DNA from: Carnegiea gigantea
Taxonomy: Eukaryota; Streptophyta; Magnoliopsida; Caryophyllales; Cactaceae
Assembly: GCA_029747015.1 (NCBI GenBank)
Contig: JAKOGI010000004.1
Span: 2,230,001 to 2,294,000, forward strand
DNA length: 64,000 bases
Reading direction: 5' to 3'
Under the pieces are notes generated by a model. It made no database searches. It saw nothing but the letters and a program-made list of their open reading frames with translations, and was not told where the DNA came from. This document shows, in pieces, positions 1 to 13,039 of the stretch. The position numbers and the translations under genes were made by a program. How positions within the stretch are numbered: the stretch's first letter is position 1; the number at the start of each line of letters is the position of its first letter.

Positions 1-501
1 CTTATTGCAGCTTGTATGTTTGTTTTGAGCCTATTTGCTTCAATTCAGGGAATTGCTTTATCTCTGGTGGTGGATTTTTTTTGTTGCTGTAATTTTTTGT
101 CCCTGATTTGCTTTGCAGAGATGCAGACAATTGGTTTTGTTGACCTTTTCGGGAATGAGCTCTCAAAAATAGCATTTACAGTTTTGTTTAATATTTTCCT
201 TTTTTGGGATTTTTTATGTTATTTTAAGTGTGAATATCATTGTGGTGCTTTGGCTAGAATGAGAATCATCTCATGTGTTTCGTGAAACATTTGTGATTTT
301 TGCCTCAATACATCTTGTTTTGATCAGCATAGGACGATAGTAAAGGATCTTCATTCTTCATCTTGTTGCCAGAAAGCTTCAATCTTTTTCACTTAAACTG
401 ACATGATATAACTGCATGTTATTCCTTGTAAATTCAATTGTTAATGCAAATGCCCATTTTTTACTGTGTGATGTATCTAATAATCTCGTTCCTTATTGTA
501 G
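1..501 (+). other. intron of the kinase gene
   Basis: This is non-coding and T-rich. It ends in a pyrimidine-rich 3' splice site at 500-501, directly before the first kinase exon in the window. Short open frames here show no resemblance to a known protein. The preceding kinase exon must lie upstream of the window. Confidence 0.7.
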
Positions 502-3500
502 GTGGAGCAATTACATAAGATATATAAGCTATGCGGTTCACCTTCTGATGATTATTGGAAAAAGTCAAAGTTACCGAATGCAACCTTATTTAAGCCACGA
601 GAGCCATACAAAAGAGGCATTAGAGAGACATTCAAAGACTTTCCACCGTCAGCATTGTCTTTGATTGACACTCTTCTTGCCATGGATCCAGCTGAACGCA
701 AAACTGCCACAGATGCTCTGAATAGTGATGTAAGTTCTTCGCTCAATGACGTAAACTTGTGTTGCTGTATGCACTTCCCGGACTTGTTTGAACATTTAGC
801 ATTGACATTTGAATATAATTTTTTTCTTTTTTCGGCATTTCAAAGTTATCAAATTCCCACATCTGCTGTGCTTCTTTTTTTTTTTTTTTTGGGTTGGGGG
901 GGGGGGGGATGTACTGATCGTCTGATCCTAGTACAAGATGAACATTCCAAGAATATGGGTCACTTTCTGGAGAATGAGGGCTCTGAAAACGTTTCTATTG
1001 GAATTTCCCTATTTTCTGAAGTGGGTGGATCTCCTGCTGGATTGGCTACCTGTTTGGAGGTTTGGTCCCCACCTATTCTGAGGGTCTTTCGCACAGATTA
1101 TTCATATGCCTTGAGCATAAATAAACCTTAAATATGGGCTTTTCTGGTGTATGTGCGCTGTTGCTTTTTTAGTTGGAGTGGTCCCAGGTTCATTGAGACC
1201 GATAAAAATGATATATCTGAGCCTTTGTATACATATTCTCTTGTTCTATCATTCAATCATTTTCTTGTCAAATTCTCTCAGCCTTTTTTGTTTGTGTCAA
1301 AGTTGGAATCCAGCCCTTTTCTTTCCTTCCTCTACTAACTCTTCTCTTACTCTCACAATGTAACTCCCCCCCGCCCCCTTAATATTTTGCTAACAATGGT
1401 CAAAATTGGGTTTTACATGGTGTTTGACGTGTGGATTACCATGTTCTGAAAGTAGATCTGCAGGTAGATTCACCTCAGTATATGTTGCACAGTTTAATTT
1501 CATTTTATCTCCAATTTCTTAATTTCTTTTTATCTTCAATTTCTTGTCTCAATTTGCAAATAGATCAATCAATCCTATAATAAGCTTCTGAGTCTTTTTG
1601 GATCTAGTGTAGATTTCAAGGAGATGGTAATGGCAGGAATAGCAGTTCATGGTAATGGCAGGATAGCAGTTCACTTAAGAGAAGAATACTGTTCTATCAT
1701 ATTCAGAGGAGGCGTATACAAACAGTGTTTGACTTAGATAGCAGAAATTGAGCCCCCCCACCCCCGAAAACCCCGGGCCAAAAACAGGACCTTTAAAACC
1801 ACTAAAAGCTGCAAACAGACCCTTAAGTCACCCGCTTTGGGGACTCTTTTGGGCTTATAAATGGCTAAAAATATGTCTATTATGTGTCATGAAGTGAGAG
1901 GAGTCATCTGCCTGTCATTTGTACCTCTTGGCGAAGAGAATGAACAATCATGACTTGGAGGATTATTAACGGTTGAGTTGCATACAAGTTGGTAGTTTTC
2001 TTAGTTAGGAAAAGATTATATGGTTTTATTTACCTTATATTTACTTTGTGCAGTTCTTCAATACTGAACCTTTTGCTTGTGATCCATCAACACTTCCAAA
2101 ATATGCACCAACTAAGGAGATGGATGCCAAACGACGCGATGATGAAGCTAGAAGGTCAGTCTTTAGTGATTTATATTTTTCCTCTTGTGGTTTCCTTCTC
2201 TGCTGTGAAATTTATCAGATTTTTGTTGAGGTCATTTAATAATTTATTCCGAACTTAATCTAGTCCTTGATGAATTCAATCAACTTTTTACTTCTGGCCT
2301 GATTTCAAGTACTTTGTGGCTACTAATTTGAACATATGGTTTACTCATCTGGCAAAGTTCCTGCCTACTGTTTTCGGTTTATCCTTGATGCTAGTTACTT
2401 GGGTCCTTTGGTGTAAACTTGAGCTATGATCCAGTTTGTTGAGGTTATTGTAACCAAAGCAAACCGACAACCTGGAGTCCCACCTATGGCAGGATGTGGG
2501 GAGTTTCCTTTTCCTAGTTATTTCCCCTCCAGCGCTTTCTGTTTTCATTTTGACTTTTTTGCTTTTTAATTCCATTTTTCTTCCTTCAGGTACACTTTAG
2601 GTCTTTAACTCCCTCAATTTCTACAAAGAAAATTCTAGGAGTCTGAGGAAGGGGCTTGTGATGTTCTTTTAATTTGTACTTGACTGGATTTGAAATTCAG
2701 AATTAGCGTGGTCTCTTTTGAGTATGGGTGCTGGCTTTCAATTTCTCCTTTCTCCCATTCAAAATTTCCTTTCTGGGGGGCTGACATGAGTTTAGGTTGG
2801 TATTGACGCAAATAATGAACTCATGTAAATAGGGAAAGTGGGAAGGCTTGGAATACTCAGCCAAGATTCTTCACAGTGATTTAGTCACCGAAAAAGAAAA
2901 AGGGGGGGGTGTCATGCTGGAGGCTTGATAGTGGTACTATGTGTAAATTTGCAAGTATTCTCTTGTAAAGAAGGGAAATATATTGTGTGGCTTTTACTGG
3001 GAGGATTCTGTCTGATTTGGCCATATGAATGTTCTTGTGAAAGCCATTCATATATTTCTCAACATTGCTCATATCCAAATTTCTGTGGTTTCTCTCTTTA
3101 AGAAATCAACACTGAGGGAACATTTCCTTTCTGTTTTGCAGGTTAAGGGCTGGAAGCAAAGCACAAGGTGAAGCTGGGAAGAAAGCTCGAACACGTGAAC
3201 GTCCAAGAGCAATGCCAGCTCCAGAAGCTAATGCAGAGCTTCAAGCTAATCTTGATGTATGTCCTACTTCGCCTTTTCCTCCTGCATTTGTAACGCTCGT
3301 GATTATCTAATGTCCGGTGGGCTTGTAAACTCACTGCTTAGCATATTATGACCCAGACTTTTCATCTATATGGGTGACCTGGACTCAAGTTACCCAACTC
3401 ACCCTTCTTGATTGCACGAGTGCACGACCCTTGAATGCTTCGAATTGGGTTAAAAAAATCCACGTAACTCCTTTAAGAAGCCAAGTTTGACACTTAAACA

Positions 3501-4341
3501 TGTACAATACTGAATACTGATAGTTGAACTCTCTGGGTTGCATAGCTTACAGTGCAAAGGATGAATAATAAGATGGTAACAAACAAAACAGAGTATAGGA
3601 AATCCCCTTTTTTCCCTCAGTTGCTCATTTCCGGTCCGGCTTCCTATTAATGTCACAAACTATTTTTTGCCTGTTGAACGTATTGCTCAGATGCAAAATT
3701 TATAAAGTTTAATGAAGCCTATTAATAACTAGATTTAAAGAAGTGGAACTAGTGAACGCTAGCTTTGAGTCCCTGCTTCTCAACAAGGTTGAGTTGGTGC
3801 CTAGCTGACATGTTTGAAATTATGCTGTTTCATGTTTATGTTCTGTTATGCATGAGCTCCTTCCCTGGCATGCGATGCACCAGAGGCCAAAATGACACTT
3901 TTACCCCTTGTGGATCCTACCCTTGCAGGAGCTACGATTGTGCGTTTTAGAAATAATCAAATACCCCCCCCCAAAAAAAAACAGTCCCTTTGTGTAGTAT
4001 TCTTACATAATTTCATTCTTCATCAGAGACGGCGTATAATTACCCATGCTAATGCAAAGAGCAAGAGCGAGAAGTTTCCTCCACCCCACCAGGATGGCGG
4101 GCTTGGCTGCCCATTGGGTGTTTCACAGCATATAGACCCTGCAAATATCCCAACTGATATTCCTTTCAGTACCACATCATTTACTTTCTCAAAAGAGGCT
4201 GGTCAGCACTGGTCTGGCTCATTGGTGGACCCCGCTTCCGCGGGAGGTCCTAGGCGAAAAAAGAAGACTGTCGACAGCGAGGAACCAACGTCAACTGGCC
4301 GAAGAGATATCAGCGGCAATTCTCATGTGGTAGGAAAATGA
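502..4341 (+). CDS. CDK-like Ser/Thr protein kinase, C-terminal part (IBS1/At1g54610 type)
   Basis: The 3' part of a plant cyclin-dependent-kinase-like protein kinase. Exons seen: 502-729, 2054-2154, 3142-3256 and 4027-4341, which join in frame to 252 residues ending at TGA 4339-4341. The first exon encodes the end of the kinase domain: VEQLHKIYKLCGSPSDDYW, then a stretch with LIDTLLAMDPAERKTA, the lobe that in CDKs follows the activation segment. The next exon carries TEPFACDPSTLPKY, typical of this plant group. The last exon begins RRRIITHANAKSKSEKFPPP and runs into the low-complexity C-terminal tail of the IBS1/At1g54610 family. ATP-binding and catalytic-loop exons are upstream, so kinase competence cannot be judged. 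Members of the family phosphorylate Ser/Thr; the Arabidopsis member IBS1 is linked to primed defence. The substrate here is unknown. Introns contain poly-T/poly-G tracts (about 881-909 and 2896-2905). Confidence 0.88.
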
Positions 4342-4701
4342 GCCCAGAAAAGCTGAATCAAACACAGTTTCAGCCTTGGTTCTTCATGTGAACTTGAAAG
4401 AGGCAAGCCAAAGTGTATTTAAAGGTATAATTGATTTTCTTCCTCCTTTTTGCCCCATTTTTTCTGGGTACTGTTTTTTCTTCCCCAGCCCCAGGTTAAA
4501 AGAAATTTTCCATGTTATAGTCGTTGGAAAGAGGGAAGTTCCCTAGATATGTATATTTTGATCTTTCCTTTTTATTTAGAGAGATACCTATTCTTTGAGA
4601 AAGTAAACTATGTTAAATGTTGTGCAAGTTTGAATACACGAGAATACGCATTCTCCCCTGTCTGCATTGTTAACCTCTGTGGAGTTCCTGATTTGTTATA
4701 T
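4342..4701 (+). other. 3' UTR and downstream flank of the kinase gene
   Basis: No further kinase coding sequence is visible after the TGA. The stretch is T-rich and probably contains the 3' UTR. The duplicated segment (copy A) starts near its end, so part of the kinase 3' flank may belong to the duplicated unit. Confidence 0.5.
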
Positions 4702-5120
4702 CTGGGCTTGGTATGAGGTACGTTCTGCCCCATGCGAACCAAAGAATGAAATCTGTAAATACCAAGATGGAACTCATTCGAAATCGTGCTTAGGTGACTA
4801 CTAATCGAGCAAGATAGTGCAAGTTAACCTATTCACTTTATCGAATCTAGGAAGCTTCCGTTCCGACATTGGGTCTGTATATGTTTTTGGTGTCATGTAG
4901 CATATTGCATGATGTATACATGCATGCAATCAATCCATGTTCATCTCATGCAATTTAACCATTCAACGCATACGTTGGGGGGGATAAATATGAAGCTAAT
5001 GACCTGCAATCGAAGGAAAAAAAAAATTCTGAATTCATAGGAGAAATATGCGGCATGCAAGCTAACAACTTTTTTTAAAAAATAAATAAATAAAAAATTG
5101 GCAAATTGGACCACGGACTG

Positions 5121-7757
5121 CGAAAATATTACCTTACAAACGTATGTACCTTATTAGGTACATATGCTGCGCGTATAGTGCACAACCTTAGATCTATAGC
5201 AATTAAAAACGACTTAATTTTGCTTGTTGGCACAAAAAATTCCCTGCAATTGGGAAAAAGGTTCCTTGCAGTTAGGAAAAGATTCACTGCAATGCATAAA
5301 AAGTTTATTGGATCAAATTAAGATATAAAACTGTGGAGTGAATATTGGTGTTGTTTATATTTCACCGTTGCCATTGTTGCACCACAATCGCAATGTGGCT
5401 TACATATGCTTATATAGCTGAATGGTGTACATATGCTTATATAGCTGCGTTGATATGCAGATATTCCTTCCAGTGTTTCAGAATGGATATTACTTTGTTG
5501 TGTGCTTCAATTTCTTGGCAAAGAAGGTGGAGATTATACATTCTGGTAGTCATAACAATGTGGACAATGATGTTATTCTTGTTTGTGTCGGTGATTTTCT
5601 ATATTACCTTTTGGTCCTTTTGATATTCTAATTCTTTAATATTTGAAGTTAACTATTATAAATGTATACTACCTTTTTTTCCTAGATTCGGTACTTCTCA
5701 AAGTATTTTCCTGATAAAATCCCAAATCAGTCAGGGGTAAAGCTATTTCTATGGAGAGTTTGCAATTGGAGCAACTGAAACTACCGTGGATGGAAGTTTC
5801 AAGAAAAGCTTATCCCAACTCAGGGGTGTATGCAATACGACATTTGGAGATGTACATAGGGGATGTTGAAAAATAGAATACCGGGTTTAAGAAGTTCAAT
5901 GTCAGTTCACTTTTTTTTCCCTTGTTATAATTAAGTGAATTATATCATCAAAAGTTTTAACAAGTTTTTTGCTCTCAACAGGCACCCTTGTTGAAGAAGC
6001 TTATCCATCATGTCTACTTACCAAAGGCCACGTCTAGATGGATTGAGAGTATAATTACATGTAGTAAAGCTCCATATGTCTAGTTACATAGATCAGCTAT
6101 GTATCAAACAAAAAGAAATATGGCTTGAGGCTTGAAATCCTCAGGGTCCTTCTTGGAGAACTCCTTATACCTCTACAATGCCCTATCTTCTAACAATCCT
6201 CATAGCTTTTCCTAATATAGCAATCACAACATTCTCAGACAAAGTCTCAAAAGAGAGGAGATTAACGGTCAATCTGTTTTAAAAAAGGACTTAAATTTGC
6301 TTCTTGACTCAAAAAGTTCACTGCAATTGGAGAAAGGTTCCCTGTAGTTCGGAAAAGATTCACTGAATTGCATAAAATATCTCAATTTTACTTCATGGCA
6401 CAAAAGTTCACTGTAATTGAGAAAATGTTCCTGTCAGTTGGGAAAAGATTCACTGCATTGCATAAAAGATTCATTCGAACAAAATTAAGATGTACAGTTA
6501 CAAATAATACCCTGTCACTGAATAAGAATCAATAGTAACATGCACATCTACAACCACAAAAACAGCTCTAACATCGACAAATGCAATCAGCTCTAATATC
6601 CACAAAATATTAAATTGTGTAAAAAGAAATGATGGTGCCCTCATGCTATCAATTTTGACATTTATAGTGTCATCAAATATTTACAAGTGCACCATCTCTG
6701 ACAGACGCCGTGGTACATGCCACCTGCATCAACAAATATTTTGTCCTTTAATTATAGAATTTTTCTAATTATATTTGTTAAAAATATAAAGTGATCTTGT
6801 AATTTATTACCTCAGTAGTTGCAGCTCCAACATTAGTGTTGGACATGCTGGGATCCTCTAGAGACCGCAGACCATTTGTTGCCTTCAAAAACCACATAAG
6901 TTACTCCTTTAACTATAAAGTAAAAATGAAACTTTTTCATTATTTCTTTAATTAAATTTTGAGTATTTGAGAACAGTGATACCTCAGTAATTATTATGTT
7001 CATTTACTTATAGTTATTATATGAATAACAGAATTTGAGACTGTTAACTGTTCTTATTTTTTGGTGTATCTTTTCAAAAATCCAGTGAAATCTTTGTAAA
7101 CTGTAGTGAAATCTTTGTACACTGCAGTGAACCTTTTAACTAAATCAGTGTACCTTTTTTGTCAGCTTATGTGCAATGATTTTTGCTATTATAATCATGC
7201 CTTTGGGAAATTTTATCGAACACCTTATATGCAAAGAATATTAACTTTAAAAGTTGTACTAGGTAGACACACTTTGCATTAAAGATTGATATATAATTGT
7301 TTGTTTGAGGAGTTTTATCAAACATACCTCCAGCATGAACTCCTAACAGCTGTAACTCTTCAATAAGCAAATTTTCTGCGTCATCTATAATTTGTTCCTC
7401 AAAATCCATTGATTTAAGTATGTATTCTTGCTAATTTTCAAAGAGAGTTTTCTGCCTCAGCTATAATTGTTTGTTTTAGGATGAATCATATATCTACTGT
7501 TTTGTATTGCTGATTCATGGTGAACGTTTGTATGGTGGGCCACCCAAATTCAAAAAGAGAAGGTCCAATTACAGCATGGGTAAGGGTAGTGGAATTAGGT
7601 TTGTTGGGCCCAATTAAGTCAACCTTCAGCCTGGTCAAATTCGAATTAGGTTTGTTGGGCTCAAAATTTTTAGGTTTGTTGGGCAAGGTAGTGAAAGGCC
7701 TCTTTATATAGGTGTGTATATTAACATGGTACATGGGTATGTACCATAGACTCATTG
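5121..7757. mobile_element. 2.6 kb insertion in copy A, possibly a MULE-like element
   Basis: Copy B is continuous where this stretch interrupts copy A, so it is an insertion in A (or a loss in B). It is flanked by CACGGACTG (5112-5120) and CACGCACTG (7758-7766), a 9 bp near-match such as Mutator-like elements leave. No long terminal inverted repeats were found, so the superfamily is uncertain. It contains three similar units of about 70-75 bp (near 5231-5302, 6307-6380 and 6398-6473) built around AAAGATTCACTGCA. Related motifs occur in inverted orientation near 7083-7135. A short Ulp1-protease-like reading frame lies at its left side. Confidence 0.5.
5452..5631 (+). pseudogene. Ulp1-type cysteine protease fragment (transposon-carried)
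   Basis: The frame around 5452-5631 reads MQIFLPVFQNGYYFVVCFNF followed by AKKVEIIHSG. This resembles the core of Ulp1/C48 protease domains found in plant MULEs and some CACTA elements, where a hydrophobic strand, an H-W/Y-Y catalytic strand and a V/I-E-hydrophobic-D/H-S strand follow each other. The usual catalytic His position appears to be Tyr (NGYYF). No matching downstream Asp or Cys region was found in frame. If the assignment is right, it is a decayed fragment with no expected activity. The match is by eye and short. Confidence 0.35.
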
Positions 7758-8598
7758 CACGCACTGGGTTTTCTATCTCAAGGAAATTCGGTGGACCAAT
7801 AGGCCTAAGGGAGAGGAGAACAATTGCGAAGACTCAAAAACCAACGTCCGCCCCATAGCTCCATTTAATGGCAAACAGAAGTCACCCTCCTCCTCCCCCC
7901 AGCCCTCGAACCTGGGTGGGGAGAGAATGTCCTAATGGCAAACAGAAGTGCACCTGGGTGGGGAGAGAATGCTGGAGGGACGACCATGCCAATCAGGCTA
8001 ATGCCCTTTCCGCATGCAAGTTAACTGCATGCTATGCAATACAATGTACATGTTCATCGTAACTTGTAAGAGCACTGAGAATGTGGTCAAGGCAGTGTTT
8101 GGTGACATTGATTCGAAAATGAATTCATTGCAGGTATATCTCTCCAAAGGCATAACAAATTCACAAGCCCCAGGATTACGAAAATCTGAATAAGCAGGAC
8201 TGTGCAAGAAGTACAAAAACAAACTATTTGCGGGTATCACTAGAAACGAGGAAGAATTTTGGAGGATGGGTGTCAGACAGTTTCACCAACAGCAATTTGA
8301 GTTTTTTTTTTTTGAGTTCAGTGCATAAATGCATCGAACTCTGCGTCTCCTTTGGGATAAATTAAGAAGAGGCTTTGAAGACGTACGCCTAAAAGCAAAT
8401 TATCCAAAAGGAGATGATATTAACGCTAAGCTCTTTCATAATTCAGTAAATTGCATGAAGGAATGAACTAGTCAAAGCCGCAAGGATATGGCCACAAAAG
8501 CAATGAATGAAGCAACTTTTCTCCGTTTGGACTATGATTCCCAGTCGTACTCGTTCCGTCCCTAAACAAATGTCGTCTTTGATCTTCTATAAATATGA

Positions 8599-8870
8599 AG
8601 ACCCTATTTTTTTCGTTGGTAAATCTCAATTTATTAACTTCAATCAGCTTCAACCCACTTCACGAACTTCAACAAAAAAAATATCAACTTCAATCCACTT
8701 CAACAAATTTTAACCTACTTCAACCAACTATTTTAACCAACCTCTACCCATCATATAAAAAATATATCAACTTCAACCAGCTTTAACCTATTTCAACAAA
8801 AAAAAAATATCCACTTCAACCAACTTCACCATTTCTCAACCCTTATTTCCCAACAAAAAGAAAAGGCCCT
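8599..8870. mobile_element. 272 bp MITE-like insertion in copy A
   Basis: This stretch is absent from the equivalent place in copy B (near 22905). Its left end, AGACCCTATTTTTTTCGTTG, and the reverse complement of its right end, AGGGCCTTTTCTTTTTGTTG, match as imperfect terminal inverted repeats. The interior is made of loose tandem units of the phrase 'acttcaaccaacttcaac'. The flanking duplication is unclear (aaatatga/aaatgggt), so the superfamily is open. It encodes no protein. Confidence 0.55.
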
Positions 8871-9320
8871 AAATGGGTGAAGAATAGCATAAAAATATAA
8901 GTTATTTAAAATAATTATGTCTTGTGTTTGTTACTTTTGTTTATTAAACGATTTTCAGCTTTTAAAATTTTTTCTTATATTGTTTTATGTAAGTCTATTA
9001 GAATCAGTCTCTTTACGGACAATCACGTATATAGAGATAAGACTGTCTATGTCCGAATCTCCACAAATCTTGTGAAAATGGGGCCGACACTAAAAGAAGT
9101 AGAGTAGTTGTTGGATATGCTTTTAATTGTGTTTTATTTGTAATTGAGTTTTCCTTTCAGTTTTAAATTCTCCATCTATTTCATTAAGGGGAAAATATAC
9201 AATCCTACTAAAGTATACTACTATATAAAAAATAGGATAATTAAAATGAGGCAAACTAGAATTTTAAAAAAAAAAAGGACGGTCATTTAAGAGATGAAGC
9301 GAATACAGCAAAAGCTTTAG

Positions 9321-9756
9321 AGCTTGATACGGTTTGAACATAATGTTCATTGAAAATACATGGGAGAAATTTTTGGAGATGACAGCAGATCCTTTGTCAA
9401 GAACTTTCAGCAACTTGCATGGTTGTTTCACAACACTTATATTGTAGATTCGATGGTATATATTTATTGATATGGCAATTTCGCCCAAGTAAATTTTATT
9501 GTTTTAGAATGGAAGACTATGAAAATAATTAGTGAATTTTTAAAAAGTTAAAAAAAATTGCCATTTATAATAGCCCGACTCTGTAAATTCAAAACAACAT
9601 AATAATTTGCAATTGTTGGCCAAAGGAAGCGGATGTTATTGCTACACAACACTGTAAATGGGCTTCTTTCGTTAGTGACCCTTTCGGGACGTTCACTTGT
9701 CACATAAGTCTAAATCTCATATTTCCATATAAAAAGAAATATAAATATCTTCATAT
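9321..9756. other. unannotated spacer before the Copia element
   Basis: AT-rich. Homology to copy B fades around 9320. I see no gene, RNA or repeat that can be supported here. Confidence 0.4.
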
Positions 9757-10056
9757 TGTTGGAATATCAATCACGAGCAGCAACAACACACAGCAACAAG
9801 AAGTTAGTTTCTCGATTTGTTAGAAGTTTGTTATGCTGATGTTAGCAAGTTAGTTAGAATATTTTTCCTTCTTTCTTACAGGCTATGTATGAATAAGGAT
9901 GATGATATAATGTACATCACATACTTGATATTCAATTCAATAAAACAGTAAAGTCATCAATCTTCCTCTGTTCTTCTCTCTCCGGTTCTTGTTCACCAAC
10001 ATCAATGGAGGTCGATAACCAAGGCCTGATTCTCTCCTGATATGGAGCTTTTCACA
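9757..10056 (+). repeat. Copia 5' LTR
   Basis: Begins TGTTGGAATATC and ends GAGCTTTTCACA. It carries a promoter-like AT-rich stretch and AATAAA-like signals (TTCAATAAAACAG near 9937). It matches 14614-14915. Confidence 0.93.
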
Positions 10057-10074
10057 TGGTATCAGAGCATTAAC
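10057..10074 (+). promoter_or_regulatory. Copia primer-binding site
   Basis: TGGTATCAGAGCATTAAC directly follows the 5' LTR. The leading TGGTATCAGAGC is complementary to the 3' end of initiator methionine tRNA, the usual primer for plant Copia reverse transcription. Confidence 0.9.
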
Positions 10075-10244
10075 AAGTTTGTTTTTCTTTCTCTCAATAT
10101 TTGGTCATAATATTGGACTGAATCAGCGATTATATTAGCGGTGTCTCTGTTGATAGCAATTGATTCTTGCGTATTTCATTGACTGATTTGTCAACCTTTT
10201 GTTCAAAGAAAATTGTTGATTCTTATTTCTTTGATCACTGAAAA

Positions 10245-11966
10245 ATGGCTACTGTTTCTCAAAATGAACAAAATCGCGTTAGTCTGAATAAGTACACTCT
10301 AGATCCCTTGCATCATTCGCATAATCCGAATTGTTCTTTGCCGAGTGAATTGTTGACTGGGAACAATTATGCTCAGTGGAAAAGGGCATGTGAGGTAGCA
10401 TTGAGTGCCAAGAACAAAATGTCAATTGTTACTGGGGAATATGAGAAACCAGATAGCAATTCTCCTCTTCTCCCTCTTTGGGAACGATGCAACAGTATGG
10501 TTATATCCTGGTTGTTGCATTCTGTGGATAAAGACATTGCATTAGGCATAATATACACTCCAACTGCTACACAGATTTGGAAAGATCTGTCTCATAGGTT
10601 TAGCTTTGGTCAAGGGACCAAGATTTACCAGTTGCAAAAAGAAATGAGCAATTTGTCACAGGGCAATCTTTCAGTTTCTGCTTACTTTACAAAATGCAAG
10701 CAATTGTGGGATGAATATGTGGTGCTGGTTGCTCCCTATTCTTGTACTTCACAAGGCTCAGTAATGAAGCTTATTAAACAACAAAAACTAATGCAATTCT
10801 TGATGGGTTTGAACGATATGTATCAAGTAGTGAGAAGCAACATTCTGATGTTGAAGCCTCTTCCTTCAGTGACTCAGGTTAGTAGCATAATACTTCAAGA
10901 AGAATATCAGAGAGAATTAAGAAGCCATATTACTCATTACAATGAGATTGACTCTACTGCCTTCTTATCACAGAATAAACAGCAGACTTTTCCACATAAT
11001 AAGTCTCATTCTTCTTATCATCCACTACAACCTTTTCCACAACAACCTGGGTATAATACTCAGTCATCTTTTTCACAACCTTATCAAGGTGGTCTTGGGC
11101 CAAGAAGAAACAGTGTGACATGTAACTATTGCAGAAAGGCTGGCCACACCACTGATAAATGTTTCAAGTTACAAAGGCTTAGAGGTCAGTCTGACAAAGG
11201 AAAAAAATTGGTAGCAAGTGTACAACAAGCTGATGTTCCAATGGCTTCGAATGATTCTTCATCAGACCCTGCAGGACAAGATACTCTGTTTTCAAAACAA
11301 TATGCTCAACTTTTGGCCTTAGTAAGCAAGCAAAACTTAACAGTTACACCAAATTTGGAGGATAATCATGCTGCTTATTTGGCTGGTAAGTCGTTTTGCT
11401 TATTTACTGCTCAGTCAGAAATGAGTTGGATTATAGATAGTGGAGCTGCAGACCATGTTACACCATATATTCATTTGCTTAATTCATATGTTCCTGTTTC
11501 AAGGGCATGTTACATAACAATGCCAAATGGAAGAAAAGTGGAGGTTAAACACATTGGAGCAGCGATGTTATCTGGGAGTATTATTTTGAGAGATGTCCTC
11601 CATGTATCTGAATTTCATTTTAGTCTTCTCTCAGCTAGCAAGCTAGCTAGGCACCTATCTTCTTGTATAATCTTCACACCTGATACATGCTATGTTCAGG
11701 ACCCTTTGAGGAGCAAGCAACAGGTTCTTGGTAGAGAAAAAGATAGTCTGTACTCGGTGGATTCTACTGCAACGGCCAAGTCTTCTCAGGAACATACTTT
11801 GGTAACAAGCTGTTTGTCCATTTCAGAACTGTGGCATTGTAGACTGGGACATCCTTTAGCTCATCATATGGGACATATTCAAAAATTGCCTTGCAAGGCA
11901 CCAGTTACAATTTGTAGTGTTTGTCCATTAGCCAAACAGCATATCATTCCCTGTGAGCACTACTAG
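10245..11966 (+). pseudogene. Copia Gag and protease frame
   Basis: An open frame of 573 codons. The N-terminal half is a Copia-type Gag, with the LLTGNNYAQWKRA core near residue 38 and a following helical region. A CCHC zinc knuckle, CNYCRKAGHTTDKC, begins at residue 293. The aspartic protease motif WIIDSGAADH follows, with the catalytic Asp at about 398. The frame ends in the GAG-pre-integrase region (LWHCRLGHP near residue 526). It would produce Gag and protease, but a one-base frame change near 11950 separates it from integrase, so the normal single polyprotein is broken. The ATG at 10245 lies 170 bases beyond the primer-binding site, a usual distance. Confidence 0.9.
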
Positions 11967-12790
11967 AGCTAATAAAGTGTTTGAACTTTTGCATGTTGAC
12001 ATTTGGGGTCCATATAGGACATCCACTTATGAGGATTTCAAGCTGTTTCTTTCAATTGTTGATGATTTTTCAAGGGCTACTTGGGTTTTTTTTATTGTCA
12101 CATAAGAGCAATGCTTTCTTTATGTTGGCATCATTTATTACTTATATTCATGTTCAATTCCATGCTCAAGTAAAAGTGATACGGTCTGATAATGGCCCAG
12201 AATTTAGAGATACTCATGCAAAATCTTTCTATAAGGACAAAGGAATCATGCATCAAACTTCATGTGTAGATACTCCTCAGTAAAATGGAGTTGTGGAAAG
12301 AAAACATAAACAGTTATTGGAGGTAGCAAGAGCCTTGTTATTTCAGTCCAAGGTACCTATGAAGTTTTGGGGTGATTGTATTATGACAGCAACTTACCTC
12401 ATTAATAGGATGCCAAATTCAATCATTGGCTATAAAACTCCCTATGAATTATTGTATGACAAGCAACCTGATTGTTCTTGCCTAAAGACCTTTGGTTGTC
12501 TTTGTTTCATATCAACTTTACAGCAAGGAAGAACTAAGTTTGATCCTAGAGCACAACCATGTGTTTTTTTGGGTTATCCTTCTACCAAGAAAGCATACAA
12601 AGTATACAATTTGGTTAGCAAGAAGATTCACTACAGCAGAGATGTTGTATTTCATGAGTCTTATTTCCCATTTCAGGTTATTCATTCTTCTTCTTCTGAT
12701 ACAGTATTACCAAATAGCCTTTTCTTATCTTCTTGCAATGATGAACATCAGCATCCTTCAACCACTACTTCACCTTCCTCTACTTCTTAG
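11967..12790 (+). pseudogene. Copia integrase remnant
   Basis: The integrase core is split over several frames. The catalytic D, D and E contexts are all recognisable: VDIWGP, then RSDNGPEF, then NGVVERKH. A frame change occurs in the poly-T tract near 12090. A stop at 12281-12283 (PQ, stop, NGVVERKH) sits where a Gln codon is normally found. The C-terminal part with [15 protein letters not shown] is continuous to a stop at 12788. A working integrase is not expected. Confidence 0.88.
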
Positions 12791-13039
12791 TCAAGTGATG
12801 GCATTGGTTCCTCCACATCTGATGAATCATCTCATCCTTTACAGTCAGGATCTTTGGAGGTTGCACAGCAGCAGCCTAGAAGGTCTTCAAGAATAGTCAA
12901 AGCTCCCTCTTACTTACAAGACTACATGTGCTCTTATAGTTCTCACTCTGTTTCCTCACATTGCTGTAATTTAGTTCACTTTTCTACTTTGGCTGCAGCA
13001 TAACATCACCACATTTATCAGCTTTATCACTTCAGCATA

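Larger units (their letters stand above)
4702..9320 (+). repeat. duplicated non-coding segment, copy A
   Basis: Near-identical stretches appear in the same order and orientation at 18338-25082. Examples are the start GGGCTTGGTATGAGGTACGT, the block around 4845-5110 (matching 21900-22165), 7760-8598 (matching 22170-22900), 8871-9130 (matching 22910-23225) and 9131-9310 (matching 24864-25080). Copy A carries two insertions absent from copy B: 5121-7757 and 8599-8870. It lacks the Helitron and the composite insertion found in copy B. No convincing protein is encoded. A small internal duplication of a 'cacctgggtggggagagaat'-like phrase sits at about 7905-7972. Confidence 0.85.

Noticed and set aside
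3892..4026. Upstream extension of the last kinase exon as an independent protein start
   Set aside because: It reads through intron sequence; the acceptor CAG at 4024-4026 joins the family-conserved RRRIITHANAK in frame with the preceding exon.
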